DNA from: Saturnia japonica
Taxonomy: Eukaryota > Arthropoda > Insecta > Lepidoptera > Saturniidae
Reading direction: 5' to 3'
Assembly (NCBI GenBank): GCA_033032175.1
Contig: JAVKPJ010000054.1
Location: 29,687 to 93,686 of the forward strand
Length of the DNA: 64,000 nucleotides
The position numbers were made by a program, and so were the translations under genes. A model generated the notes under the pieces. The model searched no databases, had not been told where the DNA came from, and worked only from the letters and a program-made list of their open reading frames with translations. Positions 50,019 to 59,300 of the stretch are shown here, one piece after another; position 1 is the stretch's first letter, and each line of letters begins with the position of its first letter.

Positions 50019-52104
50019 CTACGGATGTGGTGGTGCAGGCGGTGCCCTTCCTCTCTTTTCAGGGGGCCTACATTGGGCGCCCCCCATGTAGTGCCCCGCC
50101 GGCCTTCCGGCGTCGGCACACAAGGCGCAGTGCAGCTTTTCAGCAGTGCACGCTTGCGCCTTGTGGCCAGGCTCTCCGCATCGGAAGCACAGTGCTCCTC
50201 TATTGACCGCCGTTGATGGGCAGAGCGGACGCGTGTGGCCTACCTCCATGCAGCGGTAACACCGCATGGGCCCACCCTCCAGGAGGCGCACACGAGCCGC
50301 ACTCCACCCGACCAGGAGGCGACCCGCCTCCACCACCACCTTGGCAGCGGCTACAGGTAACGCAAGATGGACTGCGCCGCTGCCCCTGCCATAGGTGTTA
50401 ATAGAGCCAGCCCTGATAAGAGCTGGCTCACAACTCCCCTTAGTCGCTGCAGCCGCAACGACTTCCTCCACCGAGACGGATTCATCCAGTCCTATGACTC
50501 GGATATGGGCCCTTTTAACGGGCCGAGCCACCACAGCCAACCCCGACAACTCTTCCTGGAGGCGCTCCGCCAGCCTATCGGCCTGCTCCGAACTTTGATC
50601 CCCCCGAATCTCTATGATCCTGGATCCAGTGGCAGAGGGGCGCCACGAGAAATCCTCTATACCGAGCTCTGCCATACTCACTCGGTCCCTCGCTTCTAAA
50701 AGAGCGTCCTTATAGCTAAATCCCTCCGCCACAGCTCCCGGCTGCAGCGTAATAACAACCGCAGCCGAGCGCGGTGCCGAAGGAAGTTTCGCTTTGGGCT
50801 TAGGCTTAGACCTAGGCCCACCTCCAGTCAGGGCAGTAGCTGCAGTCCTCGGAGCCTTAGCGGGCTTCTTGGCGGGCTTTTTATGCCGACGTCGACGACG
50901 AACCACAGTGGTCCACTGCTCCTCAGGCGCTACCACAGGAGCAGAAGCAGGGGCGGAAGCAGGCAGTGGGACCCAGTCCACTCCCATAGGACTGTCAGAC
51001 ACAGCAGAGGTAGGCCTAGGCGTCTTGGGTCCCGCAGTTTTAGCCTTTGCAGGCTTAGATTTTGTAGGCCCGGTAGTCACCTTACGGTCTGCTGCCAAAG
51101 GCGGGCGGACTACCCTGGCGGGCAGAAGGCGATCTTCTATCGCCTCTATCTGGGCAGACATAGCCTTACCCAACGACACCCGGAGGGACCGCTCCATTTG
51201 CGTCATGTTTTCCGCCAATACTTTGACCAAGCCCTGCGGTAGGGCTTGCTCCTCCTGACTAGGAGTCTCTGGAAGTAGCACTACTGGTGGAGGCGGTGTC
51301 TTCGCGATGGTACGTAGAGCAGTGAGCTCCGCCTTCAGCTCAGCCACCTCATCGCGCAGCTTCCGCGTCTCTCGACGCAAAAGCAGAGTTTCCTCCTCCA
51401 CTGTGCGCGTGAGCGCTGTCGCAGTAATCTCCTGAAGAGTCCTAGCTGCCTCCTTAAGTGCTTTAACGCACGTACCCTTGAGGTTACCAGAAACTTTACA
51501 TACCCCAAGGATTGTGTCCACTTTACTATCCGCCAGAGCCCTCAGGCTCTCAGGATCAAGAGCTTCAATGTCAAGAGGCGTCTCTACAGATGTCTTCTGC
51601 AGAGCGTCACTGCGGACAGTGGAGCCGCGGTCACTCGAACCACCCGCTCCTCCAGGGACGCTCGTTGACCTAGGTGGCCCACCTCGATCACGTGCTCTTC
51701 CTCGTTGAGCCGTGGTAATTTTTACTGGGAGTAGCCTCCACCACATTAACTCCAGGTTTATCACCGTGTGACCGCTTCCTCTGTGCCACATCACCCAATG
51801 CAATGTTATCTGTCTCGCTACTTGAGCTCTCTCTCCAGTGTCTAATCGAAAACCGGTCAAGCGAGGGATTCCTCTCAAGCCGCACAGTAGGCCTTTCAGT
51901 GTCCAGTCTTTTATCCAAAGTCGTCATTTTAGTAGCAGGATCAGTTATCCGTGTACTTGCCGAGGTCGTGGGTTCTCCAGAATCGCGCAAAATTTTGCCC
52001 CCCCCAGAGAACGTGGGGCAGCCCAAGCTATGCTTGGGGAGGGATTCTCCCTTGCGGGTACCCTCCTGGGGTAGTTTACTTTTTAACTTTGCAGAATCCA
52101 TCAT
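50019..52104 (-). pseudogene. ORF1 (Gag-like) of G11, one frameshift
   Basis: Starts MMDSAKLKSKLPQEG (52,104). A single extra T near 51,720 (AATTTTTACT versus AATTTTACT in G7) shifts the frame. The rest, 51,878-50,019, contains the coiled coil (EEETLLLRRETRKLRDEVAELKAEL), basic RRRRRHKKPAKKPAK, PRSAAVVITLQPGAV, RRM-like region (AHIRVIGLDESVSVEEV) and knuckles CYRCMEVGHTRPLC, CFRCGEPGHKAQAC and CALCADAGRPAGHYMGGAQC. Confidence 0.87.
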
Positions 52105-52337
52105 CAATACCATTATCGTCAGTTTGCGGTACGCCTGCCAGGACCGGTATAAAAGCAACCGATGCCGCCAGCCGCTGTCCGGAACTGGGCCCTTGGGGCT
52201 CAAATTGAGCCCTCATCGGCCCCAGCCCGGTACTGGGTGCGCCGCGCACATGCCACACCCAGGAGCTTTTAATGGCCCTCCAGCCAATACCCCTCCACAG
52301 TCCCCTCTGATAATCAGAGGGATACCGGGAGGAGTTT

Positions 52338-52412
52338 GTCAGGTATCAGCCGCCGACCAACTGGTCGACGTTGCCCGGGGTGCACCACGAGGAGGTTCCT
52401 GACACGCACCCC
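52338..52412 (-). ncRNA. HDV-like ribozyme of G11
   Basis: P1 GGGGUGC/GCACCCC, P2 GUCAGG/CCUGAC, P3 ACC-UCCUCGU-GGU, P4 GUCGACC-AGUU-GGUCGGC (4-base loop). It ends exactly where telomeric repeats begin. Confidence 0.82.
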
Positions 52413-52453
52413 AACCTAACCTAACCTAACCTAACCTAACCTAAACCTAAACC
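52413..52453. repeat. (CCTAA)n telomeric repeat, longest tract
   Basis: Six to eight units on +, the last ones degenerate (CCTAAACCTAAACC), followed by (GACA)n-like sequence to 52,470. Confidence 0.95.
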
Positions 52454-52467
52454 AGACAGACAGACAG

Positions 52468-52472
<5 letters not shown>

Positions 52473-52517
<45 letters not shown>
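52473..52517 (+). repeat. A45 tract of opposite polarity to all other tails
   Basis: All other tails in the window are poly(T) on +. This one is poly(A) on + and lies between degenerate telomere repeats and the broken 3' edge of II-c. No + strand element body precedes it. Origin unknown. Confidence 0.8.
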
Positions 52518-52519
<2 letters not shown>

Positions 52520-52934
52520 TACTCTAATCACCATCTGATTGCCCATGCCTGCGACTTGGCGTTAAGGTCGCCAAGTAGGACAATGGGGAGCGTCGGCAGC
52601 CGCCTAACCACCGACCTCAGGGAGTCAAGAAACGCCTCGAACTCCCTCAAGGGTCGTTTGGGGGAGAAGTAAACTCCCACCACACCATAGCCTCTCCAGG
52701 CGGCCGCCACGAACCCCGACCCTCTCTCCTTAACAGAGGGGGGGACCTCGTACAATAGATTGCTACGGAGCCGTCAAGGTCCCCTGCCCAATACGGTTGA
52801 GCAGGGACACAGTACGGCTCCGCAGCCACCCTAACACTTATATTCCACTCCGCCACTGATTGCACAAATAGATCTTGTGCAGTGGCGGAGTGGTTAAGAT
52901 TCCCCTGGAGGCAGTTGGTACGGTTGTGCTGCAT
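52518..52934 (-). pseudogene. ORF2 start of II-c (endonuclease fragment)
   Basis: ATG 52,932-52,934 (MQHNRTNCLQGNLNHSATAQD), with AEPYCVPAQPYWAGD. The frame breaks near 52,750 and continues with KERGSGFVAAAWRGYGVVG to LLGDLNAKSQAW near 52,550, then ends at the A45 tract. Closest to II-a. Confidence 0.82.
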
Positions 52935-52961
52935 TACCGTGCCGTACCAACTACCTCCGAC

Positions 52962-53656
52962 CTAGGCCTCCCAAGACCAGCCCCAGGGGGCCTCCTCTTG
53001 GGTGATGGGGCTTACACTTCGTCCATCCACTTCCAGGCTTTCGAATCGGGCGTCTATGACTTCCCCGACAGCGGAGCGAATGGACCACTCCAATCCAACC
53101 ACCGCGTCCGCCAAGGCCTTATCCCAGCCAGGGGGAGGCGCCTCATTCCACTCTGGCTGCAAGGGAGGAGTAGGAGGAGGCGGCATAATCAGCCTCGAGT
53201 CAGCCTCCCGCTTCCACGCAAGGACTTCTTTCTTGAGGTCATCGACCTGCTTACGGAGCACCCTTGTTTCTCTCCCAAGGCGGGCTGTCTCCTTACTAAC
53301 GGTGCGTTCCATAAGCACCTCAACAACCTCTTTTAGTTCTTTGGCCGCACCTTTGAGAGCCTTGATTGCCGTCCCCTTCAAGTGTTTCCAGAGGTGCGGC
53401 AAACCTCCAAAATGGTGGACACCCCACCCTCCGTGCGCGTCTTTAGTGCTTCAGCATCTAAGGAATCTGCACTGGTAACCCCCTCAGCGTCATCATCGCC
53501 CCCAATCACTTCGACATTCACGCCGATTTCACTATCTCTTTCCTTCAAATAGGAACCTTCAGCGCAGGTTTTCTTAAGAATTGAGCAACCCGCGCTTCTT
53601 GATCGCCCTGAAAACCGGGCCGTTTTTAACCGAATTTTAAATTTTGCCTTCTCCAT
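52962..53656 (-). pseudogene. ORF1 of II-c, frameshifted and internally deleted
   Basis: Starts MEKAKFKIRLKTARF (53,656); an acidic N-terminus with TILEVCR, frame break near 53,395, then coiled coil (SKETARLGRETRVLRKQVDDLKKEV) and DARFESLEVDGR. After this (about 53,020) it jumps to sequence just before the ORF1 stop, so the basic, RRM-like and zinc-knuckle parts are gone. The PQEGT box is absent, unlike G units. Confidence 0.8.
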
Positions 53657-53893
53657 TTCGCTGAACTGTACACTTCAGTTTACGGTACGCCTGCCGGGAT
53701 CGGTATGAAAACAACCAATCCCGCCAGCCGCTTTCCGGTACTGGCCCCTTGGGGCTCAAACTGAGCCCTCATCGGCCTCAGCCCGGTACTGGGTGCACCG
53801 CGCAAATGCCACACCCAGGAGTTTTTAACGGCTCACCAGCCGGCGCTCCTCCATGGTCCCCTCTGATAAGCAGAGGGATACCAGGAGGAGCGC

Positions 53894-53970
53894 GTCAGAA
53901 ATTAGCCGCCAACCAAAATGGTCGACGTTGCCCGGGGTGCACCGCGAGGAGGTTTCTGACAGCGCACCCC
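53894..53970 (-). ncRNA. HDV-like ribozyme of II-c
   Basis: P1 GGGGUGC/GCACCCC (5' strand 53,964-53,970), P2 GUCAGAA/UUCUGAC, P3 ACC-UCCUCGC-GGU (loop as in HDV itself), P4 GUCGACC-AUUUU-GGUUGGC with a G-U pair, GGCUAA. This shows the ribozyme belongs to an ORF2-bearing element too. Confidence 0.8.
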
Positions 53971-54561
53971 AGCTCGCACCCCAAATCTTTTTGTTTTTTT
54001 TTTTACACGCAATTTTAAGATCAAACTTCATTTTGACAAACTCTGTCGTAGGCAAAATACACAGATTATTGATTTCGTCGTATATCTTTTTTATATTCCC
54101 AAAAAAAAAAAAAAAAAAAATATCGATAGCTGATGACAATTTTACATTTTTTTTTGCTTTTTACTCATAATAAAACTATTTCATTACATTTATTAATAAT
54201 ACATTTACTTTCCTCTAACTTAGTTGCTATAATCTTATCCTTGTATCTCAACTGTCCTTTTTGCGTATATTTAATAAGGCTTCATAACATTGAATTAAAC
54301 TATCTATCATGTTCCTATATCTATCTAGTCATTTAGAACTCTATTTAAAATAAACGTGAGAAACGAATACCATTACACGGAATGCTACGCTGCACTGTTG
54401 AGTTGCGCTCGGCGCGCTGGTATCATGTTCGTTGTCTGTTTTTGCACGATTGTTAACTGTTTAGTTTATTTAAGTAATTGATTATGATATCATTTTCGTA
54501 AAATTATAATTTAGCACTGATAAATTTCGTTTTCAAATCGCACTGTACCTTGTATTTACTA
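53971..54561. other. AT-rich chromosomal DNA, no gene recognised
   Basis: Base composition changes sharply from GC-rich elements to AT-rich DNA. Contains T and A runs (53,990-54,002, 54,102-54,121) and no ORF I can support. I take this as the proximal edge of the telomeric retrotransposon block. Confidence 0.7.
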
Positions 54562-55216
54562 TTAATATGGACGGCTGGTGGATCCATCGTTAGGTAGTCT
54601 TCTCAGAGACTCTTGAATATTCTGGATCATCTCATGCCCCATCTCTTCTCTTAACCATTGACGGTGACAGTTTCTGTAGTGTTTTAGTATGAAGTAAACT
54701 GCTAGAGCCGCTATGATAGCAAGTAAGGATGTGAAAAAAAAAATCGATTAATAGTATCGATTTTTTTTTCACAGTCGTTTTTTTTTTTTTTTGATGAATC
54801 TAATGTCATTTTTTTGTGAAAGTAGGTATTTAATAACCCTTCTGTACTTTTAAAACAGCGTTAAATTTACCTAAACTGCTATTTCTTAATTCTTTACCCA
54901 CAGAGATGTGGTAATTAGTTTTTAAATATTTGTATACTTAATTGTTGTTGATTTTATTACTGACTGATGATTATTACTGTGATAAACATTGATTATTTGA
55001 TTAATAAAGTGATTATTTTGAATATTTCAGGCGTATAATACAATTTCTTAAGAATTTATGAAAAAAAATCAATTACTTAAAACAATTGATTATTTTTTTG
55101 AATAAAATCGATTATTTTTAAATCGACTTTATTTCTTTACAAAATAATTGATTTTAAAAAAATTGATTTAAAAAAAAATCACATCCCTAATAGCAAGTAT
55201 CACTATCACTACTGTT
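54562..55216 (-). pseudogene. Possible terminal exon of a single-pass membrane protein, split by a MITE
   Basis: On the minus strand, from a splice-acceptor-like TTTGGTGCAG (ending at 55,217), codons give a hydrophobic stretch starting TVVIVILA. With the MITE (54,724-55,189) and one copy of its duplication ignored, these continue in the same frame as IIAALAVYFILKHYRNC, then a polar tail ending SRPY-stop (54,562-54,564), about 60 codons in all. With the MITE present the frame ends a few codons after VILAIRD. The restoration of a transmembrane-plus-tail pattern across the insertion suggests a real exon; upstream exons were not found. It could instead be a decayed viral or transposon envelope tail. 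Confidence 0.35.
54724..55189. mobile_element. hAT-like MITE, 466 bp
   Basis: Ends TAAGGATGTGA and TCACATCCCTA form 11-base inverted repeats with one mismatch, flanked by a perfect 8-bp duplication ATAGCAAG (54,716-54,723 and 55,190-55,197). AT-rich interior with many ATCGATT/AATCGAT motifs, no ORF. An 8-bp duplication and TAGGGATG-like ends are typical of hAT-type non-autonomous elements. Confidence 0.8.
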
Positions 55217-55723
55217 CTGCACCAAATAAAGTAGTTGTTAGGGTATAAAAAAGTGTGTTTATTTAAATAAGCGTTATGTCTACAAAATATAATTCTGACC
55301 TTATAAACTAGTTTATAATTGCTACAGCGACATCTGTTGGCACACTGTGCAAAAAAAAATAAAACTATTGAGAACATTAACTCGCGTTGTTCAAAAACCG
55401 AGACTGCGCCATCTCTCGGATTCTGACGCAAACAGCTACAATACCAAGTCGTTCCACATGGCCTCCTATGTCCTTTAGCATTGCGTCGTTACTTCCTGCT
55501 GCTGCATTTTGATTTTCGAGGGTTGAGCGACACATTTCCAATTTTTATATTTTTTAATTTTAACGAATATTCTGAGACATTTTTATACTGTACGAGCCCC
55601 TTGGCATGACCTTTTGGCAGGGTCGACATGTTGGGGGTTTGGGTTAACTAAATGAAGTCGACCGTATTCTATGAAAGCTATTTATTAACAGTTCACACTT
55701 ACAATACTTATGTAAACGTCGAC
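55217..55723. other. AT-rich chromosomal DNA left of BEL/Pao element
   Basis: No ORF or element end recognised, apart from GCGACATCTGTTGG and GCGCCATCTCTCGG, two short motifs of a type common in insect intergenic DNA. The last five bases, TCGAC (55,719-55,723), are the left target duplication of the BEL/Pao insertion. Confidence 0.6.
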
Positions 55724-56176
55724 TGGTTGATCCCACGCAAATATGGAACCAACCTGCGATACGAAATAAATAGCAAATTATGATGCGAATATCCAGCGAG
55801 AGAAGTGTATGCAAAATGTCATGCCAACTCACCGGTACTGCGTTCCGTGATAATTCCTGGTCGGCGCCGACGTGGTTTAGCTATACATTATATATTCAAA
55901 GTTCCTGAGCCTCACGCACCCACTGTACACACACTGGCTTGATGACACTAAATTCTGGAGAACGTGGTTGACGAGGAATGTCCGAGGCGAGCGACTTTGC
56001 ACCGTGCAGACGCGACGGTGTTCCGACGAGAGTGTATATCGCGAGAGCCGGTGGCGACAACAACAAATCGAAAACCACCCCCACTGGATATCATAATGCT
56101 TAGCGACGAGAGAAAATAATTAATAACAAACTACCTACTTTAATACGTGATGGTTCTAAGTTACGCGGCTGCAACA
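55724..56176 (-). repeat. 3' LTR of BEL/Pao element
   Basis: 453 bases, TGTTGC...AACCA in the minus sense, same as the copy at 61,995-62,447. Confidence 0.92.
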
Positions 56177-56191
56177 TTCCGCCCACCAAAA
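56177..56191 (-). promoter_or_regulatory. Polypurine tract of BEL/Pao element
   Basis: TTTTGGTGGGCGGAA (minus sense) directly before the 3' LTR; the purine-rich part primes plus-strand DNA in this class. Confidence 0.65.
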
Positions 56192-56327
56192 TACGACGTA
56201 TTTTAAAATAAATTGCCAAACAAAATACAAACGAAAATAATTAATGGAACTTAATAACAAACACTAACAACGAAAGTAAATATTTAAAATAAATAGCGAA
56301 ATAATAACTAAATGAAAATAACAACGA

Positions 56328-59300
56328 TTAGTCGTTGCCAGGTAGAGGACAGAGTTTCACTAAAGGCCTTTGTAAAAGACCTGTCTGGGTCTTGACCGTG
56401 GCAACGCGAGAAATGCCGTCTTTCCCCGGGTGTAATCGCACGACACGAGCGAGCGGCCATTTAAGGGGTTTAGCTTGTTCATCTTTAACTAAAACCAGTG
56501 ATCCTAGTTTAAGTTCTGAGGTGCTGGTGTGCCATTTAGAACGCTGATTTAGAGTATGCAAATATTCCGTATACCATCGCTTCCAGAAATCGTGATGGAG
56601 TCTTTGCAACAGTTGCCAACGATTCAAACAACTCAAACGGACATCGGATAAATCTGATTCGGGAAGCGAGGTAAGCGGTTCCAAAGTGAGGAAGTGACCA
56701 GGGGTCAATACAGCCAAATCGTTGGGATCCGATCCCATTTCGCATAAGGGGCGCGAATTGAGTAAAGCCTCAATTTGTGTTGCTAAAGTTAAAAATTCTT
56801 CATAAGTTAAAATTTGATAGCCAACAACACGAGCGAGATGCGTTTTGAAGGATTTTATGTTTGCCTCCCAAAGACCACCGAAGTGTGGTGCAGCAGGGGG
56901 CTTAAAGCTAAATTCAATCGTCTCAGACGAAGCCGCCTGTTGCATAAGGGTTAGCAATATGTTATGAGCGCCAACGAAATTCGTACCGTGGTCGCAGTGA
57001 ATGCGCTGGCAACGGCCTCGGCGAGCGATAAATCTACGAAGAGCGCCAAGAAAGGCCTCGCTTGTTAACCCTACGACAAGCTCAATATGTATCGCCTTGG
57101 TGGCGAAGCATATGAAGAGGCAAATATATGTCTTAAAGGTCCTAGCACCGCGATAGCGTTGTACATATGTTGGAAAGGGACCTGCGAAATCAATACCGAT
57201 GCACGAAAAAGGCTTAAGTTGCGAAACCCTCAACTTAGGGAGGTCTGCCATGCGAGGTATGACAGGCCTTGGATTGGTGCGATAGCATTTGATACATTTA
57301 GATAATCTATTACGGATGGCACGACGAGGCGACAAAATCCAAAAGTTTTGTGCCAACAGAAAATTGAGGGTGCGAAGCCCTGGATGTAGATTATCGTTAT
57401 GACACTGATCGATAATAAGCGATCTGAGACGATGTTGACGAGGTAACAACAGAGGGTGCTTGGAATCATAATCTAGATCCGAATGAGTGAGTCTACCGCC
57501 CACCCTGACGAGACCATCTTTGTCAAGAAACGGATTTAATTTTTGTAGTGGCTTGGGTAAAAGCAATCCCTTTTCCAAGCCTTGAATCTCGCTTGCAAAG
57601 CTCGAAGTTTGAGCGATTTTGACCAAAGTCAACAACGATTGTTTGAGCTCTGAAGAGACAAGATGACCTGATTTACGATTATTAGAGTTGCGACAATTGT
57701 AGACGAAACGATGGAGATAAGCGACAATGCGTTGAATCTTCCTAAGACTTGAGTACCTGTCCAGAAACTCATCAAAACTATCGACAGTGACGAAGAGAGC
57801 TATGTCAGAATTATGCTGTTCCGAAATTATATCACTGGAATCCTCAAACGAAAACGATGAAATTGGCCAGCCATCGGGCTCACAAAGCAACCACGGAGGT
57901 CCATGCCACCACGATGAGTGGCCAAGAAGTTCGCTGATTGTAAGTCCGCGACTTGCGCAATCTGCCGGGTTGTCAGAAGAGCGAACATGTTGCCAACAAG
58001 AAGGTGGAACGATTTCCTGTATGTGACTCACACGATTGCTCACGTAAGTCTTCCTTCGAGAGGAGGGTGACTTTAACCACGCCAGAGTCACTGTTGAGTC
58101 AGACCAGCAAAAAATACCATCGACACGTATCTTATCAGCGAACACAGTTTGAACATATGCGACAAGATCTGCCAAGAGAACTGCAGCGCATAGTTCTAAG
58201 CGAGGAATAGAAATTCTTTTTAGAGGAGCAACTTTAGAACGAGCGATAATCAGGTGGGTAGTGACGCGATCGTCTCCTTGCTCAATACGAAAATATACGA
58301 CGGCTGCGTAGCCTAACTCAGAGGCATCGCAAAAACCGTGTATCTGTAATTTGATGGAGTTCAATGCGGGAACGAAACGAGAAATTGCTAAGGACGACAA
58401 AGCATTGAATTCCACACGATAGCGGGACCAGGTTTGAACAATTGAATCAGGTGCAACCTCATCCCAATTCAAACCGAGACTCCAAAGTTTCTGCACTATG
58501 CACTTAAATGTAAAGGTAAGTGGGATTAGGAAACCGAGGGGATCGAAGATGCGAGCTAATTCCGAGAGGATGATGCGCTTGGTGCATTGTTGATGTAAAG
58601 ATGTCACAGTGAAAGAGAAAGCATCCACGTTTGGATGCCACTCTAAACCAAGTACTACTACCGACGGGGAAGATTCTGAGCTGAATGTCAGCGAATCACG
58701 AGCATCGTGCCTATGTTCAGATGGAATACCTTCAAGCAAAGCAGGACTGTTACTAGTCCATTTCCTTAGCTCGAAACATCCCTTGCTAATGATGTCACTT
58801 ATGTCTTTCATTAACTCACGAGCCGAAATAAGTGAGTCAGCCCCGGTTACGACATCATCCACATACATGTCACTCCTAAGTGCAGTCACAGCGAAATGAC
58901 GATTATTTCCCTCGTCCTGTGCCACCTGCACTATGGTTCGAAGCGCTAAGAAGCTTGAGGAGGACATGCCATACGTGACGGTTTTAAGACGGAACTCTTG
59001 AATGGGTTCCTGAGGCGAAAATCGAAACAGAATTCTTTGGTAATTACGATCAGTATTAGCCACCAGTATCTGGCGATACATTTGCTTAATATCGGCAGTA
59101 AAAACGACAGAATGTAAACGAAAGCGAAGAAGGATTGATTTAATATCTGATTGCAATCTTGGACCGACAAGTAGTTGTTCGTTTAGTGCGACTCCATTAG
59201 CAGGCTTAGCACTAGCATCGAACACCACGCGTAGTTTTGTGGTCAAACTACTTGGTTTGAGCACACAATGATGCGGTATATAATAGGTTTGATCCGAACC

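Larger units (their letters stand above)
49657..52412 (-). mobile_element. Gag-only unit G11
   Basis: Poly(T) 49,657-49,680, 3' UTR, ORF1, 5' UTR, ribozyme; 5' end GGGGTGC at 52,406-52,412 directly against the longest (CCTAA)n tract of the window. The most proximal G unit. Confidence 0.9.
52518..53970 (-). mobile_element. SART-like element II-c (lineage II), 3' part lost, internal ORF1 deletion
   Basis: 5' UTR with the same structured sequence and ribozyme as the G units, partial ORF1, a TAATG junction (52,932-52,936) and the start of ORF2. It ends at 52,518 inside the endonuclease. It joins a lineage II ORF1/ORF2 to a G-type 5' UTR. Upstream of P1 is a second copy of GGGGTGCG (about 53,975-53,983). 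Confidence 0.82.

Noticed and set aside
55896..56084. 62-codon ORF present identically at 55,896 and 62,167
   Set aside because: It lies inside the two BEL/Pao LTRs, has no domain and is duplicated only because the LTRs are.
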